The notes beneath the pieces are model-generated. The model ran no database searches, was not told the origin of the DNA, and saw only the letters and a program-made list of their open reading frames with translations. A DNA stretch of 64,000 nt, from positions 32,542,445 through 32,606,444 of the forward strand of contig NW_022145603.1 of NCBI RefSeq assembly GCF_000002235.5, given 5' to 3'. Positions 11,701 through 26,443 of this stretch are shown here, in pieces. The position numbers and the translations under genes were made by a program. This DNA comes from Strongylocentrotus purpuratus (Eukaryota; Echinodermata; Echinoidea; Camarodonta; Strongylocentrotidae). Position 1 is the stretch's first letter; the number at the start of each line of letters is the position of its first letter.

Positions 11701-13340
11701 CCATCAAATAGTGTCTAACTTGATTACACTAGGTATTACTTCAGCGAAGCAGTAAACTTCAACATTTGGGAAATTTACAAAGAGAAAGCAAATTTAATCT
11801 CACTGTGGGGGTCACAAGGTTTATAATTTTCATGTCAATCTGACATATTTAGTGTTGTCTTTAAATTAATTTTAAGCGCAAGAGGGCATCCTTACTGCAT
11901 TGTCTTTGAACATAAATCCAACCTTCAAAGTAAAGAACTTTCATAGAAAACAGAACAACCAGGGAAGCAGACAAGTAAAGATCGGAATAAAATCGGACAA
12001 AAACTAACAAAATATTTGAATTTTGGAAAGTTTTAATCAGTTTACGTATCTGAACTTAAAATTTTCTGAATTGATAAGTCTCTGTAATGCAGTGCCAGAC
12101 AATTTTCTCATTTATTCCAAAACATAAAATTACTGAGATATAGATTCATCTCTAAAAATGTATGACTCGGGATAGTCTTTTTCCTTTAAGGGGACCTATC
12201 ATAATATACGATGTATAAGCGGCCTATATCTTGAGCAGTGACCCAAGGGAGACGACAATTAGAACAAAAGAGAAATTATGATATTTGTGTACACGACTAA
12301 CGGGAGTATTGTTAATCCACTGACAACATTGCCAATTTGAGAATCGCATAGCTACACTGATCTCATATTTCAAACATTCATAACTCTCCTATTATTAAGC
12401 TGATCGATTTCTAACTTTCGTCATTCTGTTTTTTCTTATTTTGTTTTGCTCTCATACAAATGGACTAGTTACAAAGATAGGAATGCCCTAATTAACCATA
12501 TGCATATGAACATCCGAGAGGGGAAACTATATTCCGATAGAATGCCTTGCTCTTCTGAAAAAGCTCCATTTTTGAAAAATGCAGAAATCTTTATTCATTA
12601 CGATGAATTCCATCATTATTTTAAACGTATGAGAACTATCACTTATTGGGTTCTACACTTTTCATTTTATTAAGGCATTACTTGCATGTGATTTTAACAT
12701 TCGCAGGGCTTTTTTCTCTCCAAAATCTGGCTCAAATGGATGTGTACATGCCATGTTCAATACAATGATGCTCAGTAAAGCGTGCTATGGAATGCTGTGA
12801 TAAATATATCACTTAAAAACACCCCGGACCTGGATACGTCACTGACGTCTTTCTAGTGTTCATCAATAACGACGATGAAAATATTTTTCTTGACATGCTT
12901 TTCAATTCGTCCACAAAAGCTCTCCTAGGTTAAAGTTCAGACTGCAAGCCAGACAATTGACTTTATTTCATTTGATTCTTGTTCCTCTTCCATCAATAGC
13001 AAGTAGTGCCTGAATTGCCTACACCGGGTATTACTTCGGCGGAGCGATAAAATCCCACATTTAGGCAATTTACAAAGAGAAAGCAAATTTGATCTCACGG
13101 TGGGGGTCACAAGGTTTATAATTTTCATGTCAATCTGACATATTTAGTGTCGTCATTAAATTAATTTAAAGCGCAAGAGGGCGTCCTTACTGTATTGTCC
13201 ATGAATAGAAATCCTACCTTCATAGTAGAGAACTTTCATAGAAAGCTCTAAATAAATCAGGGAAGCAGACAAGTAAAAATTGGAATAAAATCGGACAAAA
13301 ACTAACAAAATATTTGACTTTTGGAAAGTTGTAATCAGTA
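8790..13340. repeat. 1.29-kb tandem repeat, three full units plus a partial fourth
   Basis: The marker CAAATGGAT falls at about 8856, 10149, 11444 and 12733, giving a period of 1289-1295 bp. Units 1 to 3 are full and the fourth breaks near 13340. Units 2 and 3 are the closest pair. Each full unit carries an open stretch of about 70 codons (SYKWTSYKDRNALIN at its start), ending near 10075, 11370 and 12672. Differences between the copies there are mostly amino-acid changing, so it is probably not a selected gene. A diverged single copy of the same family lies inverted at about 53110-53430. The repeat lies in the gene-poor stretch between gene A and gene B. Confidence 0.85.
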
Positions 13341-14837
13341 TACGTATCTGAACAAGCAATTGATTAAGCAAATACAAAGAGGGAGGGAGAGAGAGAGAGA
13401 AAAAAAAAGAGAGCGCGAGTGAGCAAAAGAGATAGAATAAATGATTGTGTAGACAGGAAGTAGGTATACAGAGCAAGCAGAAGGCGTGCAAGAGTGTTAT
13501 GGAGATATGGAGAGTGATGAGAGGAAAAAAGGAGATACATTTAAAGAAGAAATAAATCAATGATATAGAAGTAAATTTAGAAATAAGATTGCATAAAATC
13601 AAAAAATGGCAACATATGAAAAACAAGACTCATCAAATTCAAAGCTGGTGTTTGCTAGGCTTCTATACTTAAAAAAAAAATCTTTTGTCCGTAGTAGGTC
13701 CTTGGTCCGAGTAAACCAATCATATTTCACCATTATATTCTGCCCAGTGTGAAACTTGATGTCATATTGTATTTCCAATTATCCTAAATAGCCCTCAATT
13801 TCTTTCAGATTATACTTACATATTTCTTTTAAATTCAACTTAATCTAATTTGTGCACAGATCTCATCACAGACTGAATAAGTATAGATAGAAGCGAAGCG
13901 CGCATGCGTTGATGAATGTCCTAACCACAATTCTACCTTTTTAAATTTAAAAACAGACGGGCTCCCACCCTTGGCCAAAAAATAAAATAAACAAAAGATG
14001 GTTACCACAATGTTTACATATTTGTTTTGCTCAGGGGCGGGGGGGGGGGGGCAGTTTCGGTGTTGAGTAAAATAAAATATTGCTTACTATCCTCGCCCCC
14101 CCCCCCTCCCGATTAATTGCCGACTGAATCGCCACTAAATATTTTCTCACGAATTAGGCCCCCACCCTCGCCGCCGTTTGGATCCGCTCCTGACTAAGAT
14201 CTAGATTTAATCTCGTGACAGCGAAATCAGATACATCTACTCTACTTTTTACTGCCTTTGCCGAAATTACCCCCCCCCCCCTTAAAAATCCCAATAGTAA
14301 TTTAACAGAGATGCTGAAATCCTTTCAGCTTGCTTTAAATTTCTAAAATTTCAACCTAGGTCTTTGCATGGAAGTTGGTGGGTATGTGTACTTCTATTTT
14401 CGACAACTGTCAGCCAAATTCAATAAAGGGGCTGTCGTCGGCAACGCAAAGTTATTGCAAATATTTCTCATAATACGTATTAAATTATAATGCATTGCTT
14501 CAATTATATTCCAAGCGCGCGATTATAATCGTCTCAAATTGACCACAAGTAATTATCTTTACATTGATACCAAACACGTAAAGGACCTAACATACATTTT
14601 TTTCCCTCGAGTTTATAGCATTTTAAAGCAGACCAGAATATGAATTTCACAAAATCTCCGCCTCCATGGTTGCTCTTTCGATTGCAACCCATGATAATCC
14701 TTATTCTTTGTTTTTAAACTTCTATCAATAACCTTCCCTTATAACCTTTTCTTAGTCGTTTGTTTTCTTCGACGCTTTGATACTCTCTTTTTATCCTTCC
14801 AAATGTATTCTTTGTTTGATTATCATCTATCATGTAG
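13341..14837. other. Intergenic stretch with low-complexity tracts, no gene seen
   Basis: The stretch contains a GA-rich tract (13378-13440), several G or C runs (14038-14051, 14096-14107, 14271-14281) and ordinary AT-rich sequence. No exon, RNA gene or clear transposon end was recognised. Confidence 0.6.
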
Positions 14838-15060
14838 ACGTGCCGTGGTCGAGTCGGTCACAAGGTCCGCGGTTCGACTACCGCCGCGGCACTAATGTCC
14901 TTTGGCAATACATTAATCTACATTTGCCACACAATTAATTCCTTGAAATGCGTAACGGCAGCCGTGCTTAAGCCAAAGGTACTACTCGGGTGTGCCAGGA
15001 GTGTCACGTCTGACGGACATGAGCGCTATACAAGAGCCCACTATTATTATTATTATTATC
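14838..15060 (+). mobile_element. tRNA-derived SINE (family 3) just upstream of gene B
   Basis: The head is GTGCCGTGGTCGAGTCGGTC with a B-box-like GGTTCGACTACC. The body has AATGTCCTTTGGCAATA and CATTAATCTACATTTGCCAC, and the tail is a TTA-repeat (15043-15058). The body motif recurs in the SINEs at 28697 and 33760. It ends about 180 bp before the gene B start codon, so it may lie in or next to the promoter. Confidence 0.75.
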
Positions 15061-15237
15061 TTCTCACTTGCCATTGGCCAAAAGGAAACAAAAGACTTGT
15101 CGTCACTGCACGCATATCGTTGTGACACGAATACTAGTTGTTCATGCACATATTAAAGTTCATGTGTATTATGGTACGTGATAGCGCTTGAGAGAAGAGC
15201 CTTTCGTTTAAAACAATACTAAAAAAGAAAACAAAAA

Positions 15238-18200
15238 ATGTCCGTATTTAATGTCCTGTCTGGCGTTGGTTTGCTGGCTGGTATTAGTGAAAGGATCTAT
15301 GATGCTGTGCATAAGGTAAAACGTTTCAAATCGCAGAGTAGAACCATCGCAAAGAGAATTGAAGTTATCCTTCTACCCGTGAGCGCACTACAGAGGGAAG
15401 TAGAGGCCAATCCTGCTGTTCTGTCAGACCTGGAGCGGGCTGCCGTCGAATCCGGCGCCGATGGTGGTGGCTATGATTACCAGGAAGGTCCGATGATGTA
15501 CATCCGGTATGATTCATGAATATTTTTGTAGACATTATAACTAGTAACTTTGTGGTTTGCATTTACCACAAAACGACAGGCACCAGTGTACTTTCGTATC
15601 CATTTTTGACCCGTTACTCCTACTAAAACCATGAACCTGCCTACGCTAAAACATACCAAAAATCAACTAAATCTTCATCAAATGTTCAATAAATAGTTAT
15701 GATTTGAAAGTTGTTATGTTTGTTACCTGTTTCGTTTCAATTTTCTTATATCTTTTGGAATGTTTTTTCCTAAAGACGGAGACATTATAAATAATATAGG
15801 CCTACACTTTATCACAGGTTTCACGGCGAACCGTAGACAAAAATGACCGCCTGGCATGGGCCATTCTTTAAGAAAAAAGACATTTATCAACATTCAGTCA
15901 TTCCCGATACACAGACGGTAAACCTAACCTAGCCGATTTTGAACCACTTTTGGTACAAAGCACTTCTCCCCCGTTTTTAGCTCATCCGGCCCGAAGGGGC
16001 CGATTAGCTTATACCATGGCGTGGCGTCCGTCGTCGTCCGTCAGTCCACAGCTTTCAAAATGCTTCTTCTTCGTTATTTTTCAACCGATTTTGATTCTGA
16101 TTGTTTCATATAATAGGGCTAGGAGGGGGATTTACAACTTCTACACAGAATCGTGCAATTCATTATCTATGCTAATTTATGCAAATGTATTCGAAATATT
16201 AAAAAAATGCTTCTTCTCCTTCATTTCTCGATTTTGATTTGGTTTGCTTTATCTGGTAGAGCTAACTTTGGTACACTAAAATTCTACACAGAATTTTGAA
16301 ACTGTTCTCCTTTAATTAATTATGGTAATTTATGCAAATTTATTCCAGAAAAACAAAAATTGCTTCTTCTCCCTCATTTCTTGACCAATTTTGATTTGGT
16401 TTGCTTTATCCGGTAGAGCTAAATTCGGTTCACTAAAATTCTACACAGAATTTTGAGATTTTGCTACATTGATTAATTAGGGTAATTTCTTCATATTTAT
16501 TCCCAAAAAAAAAATATTAGGATGATTATTTGCAAATTTGATCCCTCACAGAAAACACTTGATTTGTGGATTAAAAAGAGGAGAAAAGAGAGGTTAAAAA
16601 TAAAATTTTGTTTTCAGCAAAGCGCTACTCCCGGGCGCTACTAGTAGGGTGATCACACTGCCTGTACAAAAAGTCTGCCCCTCGAACACACACACACACA
16701 CAACAGCAGTCAGTTGGTAGAAATAGCAATTTTTGTAAATGTATTTAAAAAAAACTTTTATTTCACATATATTTCAAGCATACCTTTAACTACAATTATG
16801 TGTAGTTTCATTGTTATTGGCATGTGGGAAATATGTTAATTATTGAATTAGAATATTGTCTTTTCAGCCATTTGACTCGCGCTGCTATTCTGCGTTGTGA
16901 ACAAAATGCACCTCAATGTATAAAACTCCCCTACAAAAAATTAAATATCCTCATTTTCTCTGAAATTCAGTCCCTGTGGAATGTTGTGGCCTGTTGAATG
17001 GTTTCTCGGAAAATCGTCATAAATCCTCAAATCTGACATTTTTTTTTAAAGAAAATATACGGTGATGTAGCTGAAAGTTTACAGATTCTTATCATATGAT
17101 CGGTTTTTCTGAATAATTTGTGAATCACATGAGGAAATAGCTGTGACGGTGATCCAAGTAATTTCCATCGCCATATTGTATTGGCATTGCAAAAATATTA
17201 GGTTACATATTTGATTACATATGCACATATTAATTAGGCGGACTTCGCAAAAATGGCAAAAATGACTTATTTTGTTGGCTTCTGTTTTCAAAACGGTAAT
17301 AGATATATGAATTTTCTTTTTTGTATTTTTTACCACAAAGATGATAATTTAGTGGTTGATAATTTAATTTATTATTTGTGTCCAAGAAAGTGATGAATTA
17401 AGTTGTCAACTTTGTCGAATTATGCCATTTTTGACAATTTGACCATTTATGGCAGGTTTTTCGGTAACTTTGCGATATCAAACAAAATAATGGTATAAAA
17501 TCACAACGCATTGACCGATTTCAATACTGTTTTTTTGTTTTTTGAAGCTTTTATAAAGCTCGATCATTTGCAACCATCAAATAACATGTGTTGTAATTAT
17601 TTTCGGTGTGCTATACCTACTACTAGCGCAAGGCAAGGATAGGCCTAGGCATGGCAATCACACTGCATACCCCCCCCCCTCCCCTGCACACACACTTTGG
17701 ATAAGTAGAACTATGGTAGTAGGGTCCATGGTAGAACATTGCTCACAGCTACTGTTTACGCTGGTGGCCCAATCTGGCAAAAATATAACAATTTTATAAA
17801 TGATAGGAAATATCAAGAAATGATACATGTACTAGCGAATATAAATTTAGAAAAATGGTGGTCGATTTGTAACAGATTTGTGTTGCTTTCCAGTCTGTTT
17901 ACCCCAAACCCCCGTTTTGCGAATGGAGCATTCCAGTCCAGCTAATCTGAGTCAACAGTGCAGTTTCAACCAATTTTCATTCCATTTCCTTTAGTTTCTA
18001 TTTAATCTTGTACAGCTAAATGAAATTATGTCCCTTCCAGGGCATCAAATTTTTATTTTTTGACCAGTTCAAAAGTGTACCACATAACATTTACGATACT
18101 TTTTGTTGCGAGATGCGGATGAGCGCTACGTCATTGACGTTCTGGTTCCTAATTTACATCTAATTTCTGATTTATAAATAAAAAAAAAACATGTATATTT

Positions 18201-18848
18201 TTCTCCTATGTATAAATATCAAAGTTTTATCACCTATTTCCAAAGGCGAATTTTACGGACTTACTTTATACGAGTTATCCAATTTTATCTCAGAACCATT
18301 GAAACGGTACGTTCATGCATTCGAACTGGTAATTTATGACATTACTCCGCCGATATATTTCCGGGTCAACTTACGAAAACATAGCCAATGGCCGATCAGA
18401 GCACTCGTTTGATAATGGGTTTATGAATATGTATATATCACTGGGTCAAGCCGGGCTGACTCATACGTAGCTATTGAACGTTCGGAAAAAATGATGGCTG
18501 ACAATAAATCATGTTGATTTAAAAATCATGATATAGATGATGATAATGCTGATGAAAAAGATCATTATGTGATTTATAATAATAATGAATAGACCTGTTT
18601 ACAAATGTATTTAAATTCATGTTTTTCTCTATGCATGGTTAACCGGGAAGGGGTGACATAAGAATACAAGGGGTAAATGTAAGAGCTATAGAAAATTATC
18701 AAAGAACATTACAAAACATAAAAGAGGGAGAACGAGAACCAGAGGCGGGAAAGGGAGAGGGTGACAGAGAAGAAAAAGAGAAGGGCAGAGGCAGACTGAG
18801 CAAGATAATAAAAGGGAGGCAAGTCAAGAGAGGGGAAGGGAAACTACG

Positions 18849-18888
<40 letters not shown>

Positions 18889-21800
18889 GCAATGGAGAAA
18901 TGGAATCGAATATTTACTCTATAGAGAAAAAGAGAAGTTATACATATTTAAACAAACTAGAAAACTATTAACGTCTGGAAAGGACACTAAGATCATAAAA
19001 ATGGGACGAGTTTATTTTGTTTTAAATTTGGGAGATTAACCCTATATAGGTTTAATACACGACAAGGATTCAGATTTCCCTGAGGGTTAATAATAATAAT
19101 AATAATAATAACAACATTTATAATGCGCACATATCCACCCCAAGAGATGCTCAAGGCGCCTAACAAGGTAAGTACATTGAACGAAAATAATTTAACATGA
19201 TTAAATATAATTCAACAACATTAATTACATCAGATTGTGAAATACACTACGTCTTAACTAAGGAATTCAGACATTAGATAGGTTTTCAATTTTGTTTGGA
19301 ACAAATTTTGATTGGCTGACATTTTGATTGAATGGGGTAGGGAGTTCCATAACCGGGGTGCAGCAGCTGTAAACGCTCTGTCTCCCCAACTCCTCTTTGT
19401 TCTTAATTGTGTTAAATTTGTTGAATTAGAGGAACGAAGACTTGCACGAGAACTTAAAGAGATATTAAGAAGAGAGGAAATATATTCAGGGACTGATCCA
19501 TTTAGTGAACGGACGGTGAGTAGTAGAATTTTATATTTGATACGCTGTTATATTGGAAGCCAGTGAAGGTTCTTGAGTATTTGAGTAGTATGGGTCGAAC
19601 GTTTAGATTTAGTGACAAGGCGGGCAGTTGCGTTTTGAACCTTTTGTAGTCTGTGAATTTGGTATTTGGGAAGTCCATAAAGGAGAGAGTTATATCGAGA
19701 TGAGATGTTACAAAAGCATGAATCAATTGTTGAGTGGTTATACACAAACTATCGATATTCCTCTCTCAAAGAAATAACACACTCAATTAGGCATTTGATA
19801 CATTTTGTTGTGATTGATTATGTTATGATAGTCAAAGACGGTTATAAAATCAAATGTAATACGGGACAAAAACAAAAACAAAAATTAACCTACCGGGAAG
19901 CGAACCTTGAATTTTCAGTAAGACCATGCTTCAAACCTTGGTAGATTGAATGGGAGGCAAATGCTTTAAACAATGGACGAAAATATTTTTCATAGACTTT
20001 ACATGCAAAGATGACAAACTGCCTTGGCATGGTCACAATTTCAACTTTCTATTTAAAATTTCGACATGATCCCAACATCTGATAAAAAACAAAAGGCACA
20101 TTTCTCAGCTATAAAATACCGGAATTCGGGAGAAATAAAGCAAAAAAATAAGCAAGATAATGCTCAAAGAACAATATCATGTAGATTCATGATGTGAACG
20201 AAATTCACCTCAGTAAAAACAAGCAAATTAAAAAAATTCTGACATGTCGCCTTTCATTAAAATTTTTACTATGATGACGTTATCAAAAAGAAGATTGGTG
20301 GCAATTTATTTTGTAGAGTATTGTCTTAGCTTCAACATATCAAATTTGGAAGAAAATCGATCAACATATACGGAGATACAATCAATTTTCGATAAATATG
20401 CTGACGTCATAATATGCAAATTCGTATTTTGAGTTCCAAGACCATTATGTAACGTCATGATATTTCTAATGGCCACGTGACACATGAAATTATATGTCCG
20501 ACTCATACTCTATCTAAATATGAACACAAATTGAAGGTCCCTGCGCATCCAAAAGAGCTATAATGGATTTTTTCTTATAGGCATGTTTTTGCCCATAATG
20601 TATTACAAGACCTCGCACGTACGGACAATTATCTTTAACATACATGTACAAATGCACAGAGGGAAAAGTAAGGCGGTGAAGAAGAGAGAGAGAGAGAGAG
20701 AGGGGGGGGGGGGGGGAGAGGGTATAGCTCATTTCCCCGGTTCAGATTCAGTTTTCTTTAAATTATTAGACCCGGTACTGATGATCATTTATGAAAACAA
20801 GATCAAACACATCATCGTCATCTACAGGGTGCAACCAGACATTTCTTAACAACAAATGAAAATTCTTTCAGGAAGCCTAACAATAAAAGCTGTTTTTTTT
20901 TATTCGAAGAGCATTGTAAAGACGATGAACAAATAAGAATGATAATACAACGTCGTTAAGCGTGAGACCATTCACTTCTATCACTCCCCGCCAAATAACA
21001 CGAACAACAGAATCAACCGAGGGAAAGAACTTTTAAACGAATTTATCATGAGTTCTGACAAAATTAATTACTACTGCTTTTCATAGTACACTGTTGGTCA
21101 TAAAGGTGGAATAATTCCTCTGTAGGGCCATGTATAAGGGTTTAAGGCAAGGCCCTACACAGGAATTCGTCCTGGTGGGGACCGGGGGGGAATGCAAAGA
21201 ATTATCGATAATTTATTGCATTTTCTTTGTATGTTTGTATATGTGGGGGCTGCCCCGTACCCTAGCTCCCCTTGCGTACAGTCATGATTCAGTGGCTAAG
21301 CAATGGCCTCGTTACCCCAGGATCAAAACCTTGTCGATCAGCTATATTAGTGCTCTTTCGTGAGGCATTAATCCTCATTACTATCAGTTATGACTTACAG
21401 ACGTAGGTCCCCTAGTTGATTAGCATAGTAGCACACATGTCCTTTACAGTCACACAAAACAAACACTCGCAAACTATTATTCAATAAAATCTGAGAATGT
21501 ATACTATCATATAGATCTATTAGGAATAAATCATTGTCACAATCATTCCATAAATTGGGGAAAAATAATAATAAATATATTTATTCCATCATTATGGCAC
21601 AATACCTTTAAAAAGAATTATACAAACAAGAAAATCAACAAGTGGTATAGTTTCTCGAGTAATCACAAATTAGCAATAAACATTGTAGCTTGTATATACA
21701 GTGGTAAATGATATTATAATAAATAATTATATGACAAATACCAAACTATGTTTGGCAATTTAGATACACAACAAATGGGGAAGATCGTTTCGATATTGAT

Positions 21801-24800
21801 GTTCTTTAGAAAGAACGGGTGGCATGTTAAAATTCCCCTCGTTTATTTATGATTGTTTTAATATACTTACAAAAGCGATCAATTATATTTTAGTTCTCAA
21901 GTTTCATAATGATTACAAATTTCTCTTCACCGCCAAGATCTTTAAACTGTCCAGATATGTCAGCCATTTTATTGAAAAATACCCCCCTTTCAACTTCTTT
22001 TTTAGTATGATCCATTATGGTATGACATTCATCCCCAGCCCTTCCAAAGTAACAATCATTACAAGTTTATAAATGTGAAGGTATTTCTTCCGGACGTATA
22101 TGTCTTCCAGTTTCTTTCGGTAGGTTATGTAAACTAATTCTAAATCGGCAGATATTTGTACGTAGTGTACGGTTTTTAACGGTTTATAAATATTTCTCTG
22201 TATACGATAGATTATATGTTCTCAATTGATTTTGTTCATTGCCATTTACACAATCCCTACATAAATCCATCAAGACCTGGCGGTGGTAAATGTCTTCCAT
22301 TTGGGTTTCTATTTCTTTTCCAAATACCCTCTCACTATCGGTAATGTCATTCAATTATAAACAATCATCATTTTAATCCACAAATAACTTAAATCCCCCG
22401 AGTAGCTGGTGCATATTAACTAGCCAGCATTCACAATTATTTTCAGTCATTTTTTGTTTTTTTTGGAAAGAGTGGTATAATAATTAATCAGTACTTATAT
22501 TTACTCATTCGTGCATAATACTTTCCCAAGTTTCGACAAATTTGTATAATTATAGGGTACGATCCAACTTCAGCAAGAATAGCCAGATGGCTGCTTTCTT
22601 TATTAACAATTAAAACATTTCTCAACCATTGGAAGTGAGTATTTCATTTTTTTAATGAAAAGTTTTGGAGTTACCTTTTACGAGTTGTGTTAACTTATCA
22701 AAGAACGGCTGTAAAAGCACCCCATACCTCTGATCCATACATAAGTATTGGTTTTATCAAAGAGTCAAATAATCGTGTTGCTTTTTTCATATTTGGGAGG
22801 TGATATCCGAATGATTGGAATAATTTAAATACATTTCTCTTTGATCTATCTGCTAGACTAACTCTCGTGTCCTTGAATGTACCATACATATTAAAGACAA
22901 GACCTACATAAAATTATGCTGCCTGTTAAGAATTTCAATGTTTTCACCATTCACCTAGAAATTTTGTTCTTTCAACGTCTGTCCGTTCTTGTTACAAATA
23001 ATAATTTTCGTATTGTTCAACAGCCATTTCTTACAGTACACATCAAGTCTATCTAACAATATTTGCATTCCAATTCTTGGCTTTGATACTAATACAATGT
23101 CATCTGCATAAATTAAACAGTTCAATAACTTTCCATTCAATTACACGGGATGAGTATCAATAGTTTCCAACTCATGCGGCAGGTCAGTTAGATATAGGTT
23201 AAACAGGGTAGGACTTATAGTACAGCCTTGTTTTATAAATTGGTTTTGGTTTTATTGGTTTCTGCATCTTTTTTCTTTTTTTAATCATACATTTTCATGA
23301 ACATAATATGGTTTGATACAATATTTTAAGAGCATATAATTATATAAAGATAATAAACGAAATTAAACAAATATATTGAATGCATAATTGACATACATTC
23401 CAGCCCCCCCCCCCAATCCATGAACGGAGGGATACCATGCGTGTTCCCAAACTCCCTAAAGAAAAAGGTGTACCCGTATTGACTTTACACACACGGACTT
23501 TTGCTGAAGGGGGGGGGGGGGGGGGGTCGCTGGAAACACGCATATGCGTACCCTTAATAACACTGAGTGGGGGAGCCGGGCATACATCATATGCAGGAGG
23601 GCTACAGAAAAAAAGCAAAGTAGCTTGACGTGCCCGCAGCCCTTAACTTAGATACAACAATACAAATAAAGATAAAAGAGGGTGACTTGCAGAGTAGAAG
23701 AGGAAAGGGGAGATAAGGACGTTGATAATAACACAATAAATCGAATACATTTGCTGATTGAATGCAGGTTCATTCATGGATGGATGAACGATGCTAGGTC
23801 ATGGACGATTAAACCTAATTGTGAAATGTACAGTCACTGTTGGTTTCAAAATACGGGGTAAATCCCTTCATTCAGCAATTACACTCAGTTTTAGTGGGTT
23901 ATTTTACATATTAGTAATAATTTCGTAAAACTGGCCTCCGATTCCACATGTCAATATTTTATAAAACAGTCCTTTCCTCCAACCACTATCGAAAGCTTTT
24001 CGCAGATCGACAAAGCACATATATACATGACTCTTTTCACCAGCCTTGTTTGTTCTCTCGTATTTGTCAATTATGGTTTAAGTATATGGTCTGACGTTCG
24101 CTGTCCTTCCCTGAAACATATTGGGTTCTGGGCATTATATATCATCCATTAGGTATTTGACTAAACGTCTGTATAAAATACTGCAAAATAAATTTCCAAC
24201 TGCGCTCGAAAGACATCGCAAATTCGATCAGCGTTAGTGTATATGTTTTTTTATTTGGCTGGAAACGGCATATCTTCAAGTATCTAAATCCAAAAAAAGA
24301 GTACGGGTTAGGCCAAACAGAACAGAGTTACGGCTACAGAAAGAAAGACAATACCCGGACTGTAAAGGGCGTTATATATTTTGTATAAATTTTGATTGGC
24401 TATGCGCATTTATCAGTGATTTCGAAAAACAAAGAATGTAGTGACCTTGATGGGATGCTAGAGACCATTCTTACGAAATTTGAAAGAAAAAGAGTAAGAG
24501 GATAGGACCTATAGAAATACCAAGCACTACTTGCACAGCGAATGTGATTTCATGGCAACAAAACGGAAGAAGAAGAACATTAATTGGGCAGAACGTGAAC
24601 AAAAACAATGCAATGACGAAGAACGTCATTGGAATTAATAGAGAAGAATGCGAACGCAAACAATGCAATGACATAGATCGTTATTGCAATGGAACTTGAT
24701 GCATGCTTTTATAATTGTATATGCCATGTTTGTCTGCATGTAAGTAAACTCTACAGGTACAAATGCATGTATTTATAAGTTTTGAATTGAGTCTATAATT

Positions 24801-26385
24801 TTAGTATACTAGCTTTCATTATAAGTATATAGCATTTTTGCCTAAGTCTTTGTCTGTTTTACGGTGAAAATTTTAGTTTGGTACCTAAGACTTCTGCTAT
24901 CTGAAATGTACAGAGGTCAAAATCAAATAAGTAAACTTTTCTTTAGATTTTTGCCGAAAAATCACCCCAAAACAAGAATACTAAGCCCTAAAGGCATCGT
25001 TTAACAATGTTACATATGAGAATCATGGCCTTACGTGTTATAAGTTTCGATGATATGGTGTATATTAAAGATACTATGTCCCTTTTGCAGCCAACATCAA
25101 ATTCTGTAGAACTTTGCAGGAATTATGAATATGTCATGTATGCCCTATCTGTGAAAGTTAGCAGTATCCTAATATTGAGATTATGCGAGGAAACCCGTTT
25201 ACTTGCTAGACTTCACTGTCAGACACTATTGAGTGATTCACTGGCTTTTTCCTTGTTTGGTAATAACATACATAAAATGAGCTGTAAAGGGTACATGAGC
25301 ATTTGTCTACTTCAATAATTCACTTCTTGTAATGGCCAAAATTAAACTGATTGAATCTTTGCGCAGCATAAATGTACGACCATTCCGACAATGGTCTGAA
25401 AATCAGACTATTGCTTACTGGCTCTACAGCTTTTAAGTCGAATCGACAACTAAGAGTAATTATTTTCCCACTTAAATACGTTTTTACCCCCCCCCCCCTC
25501 TTTTTTTTTTAATTTTAGGGAAGTTCTAAATTAGTATTATCTTTCAAATGTCATTGGAATTTAACCTTTTCATTTTTTTGGCCTGCAAATGGGACATAGT
25601 ACCTTTAAAGCCCTAACAAATTGCGCTTCAAAATGATCATGAAGTGCCTCAAAAAAGTAAAAATCTTTTAGTGACCGGTTTTACCTTACTCATTTCCCCC
25701 AATGGACAGAAGTGATTTAAAAACAGACCATTAGGAAAACGAAAAATTAATAATCTTGATTTTCAATCATAAATATCTTGATAGTCAGACAGGCGATCGG
25801 CTTGTGAAATTCATGGGATTTCTGAGTGACTTAAAGGTTTATACTTATGATTGCAGCATGAGCCAAATCCAGGATTTTGTTTCAGAATCTTAGGCAATGT
25901 TACCGAGTCACTTTAATGGGGAGAGCTAATTGGTCTATGGTGGACCATATGAAAAGAAAGAGAAGGCGAAAAAGAAGAAGGGAAAAAAGACAACTGGTAA
26001 TTCACATCTAAAATAAGAACTTCAATATGATTTTACACTTTGCTCTACATTGACATATCTTGCTTCAATTAGTTCCTCCCTGTCCAATGAAATTCTTTTA
26101 AATCTTTTATTATTCCATCGCAGACCTCTGAAAGAGTTGCAATCATGCATGGAGAACCTTGAAGCTTTTCTCTTAAAGCTTGGAATTACAAACTGGTTTG
26201 GCAAGTTTACGCGCATGAGGATAATCCAAGAAAATTTTGATGTTTACAATGAACAGCTAACCACCTTGCAACAAAGCCTTGGTTTTTGTCTTCAGGTAGG
26301 TCTAGTTAACCCTAATTTGGTTCCTTTCTTAGTTTCTTCGCCTATCAGCACGGTCGTTAATTTAGCCACACATGCAATATATATA

Positions 26386-26443
<58 letters not shown>

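Noticed and set aside
19312-19566. 84-codon plus-strand frame starting MADILIEWGREFHN
   Set aside because: The opposite strand carries the recognisable LINE C-terminal segment; the plus frame is its shadow.
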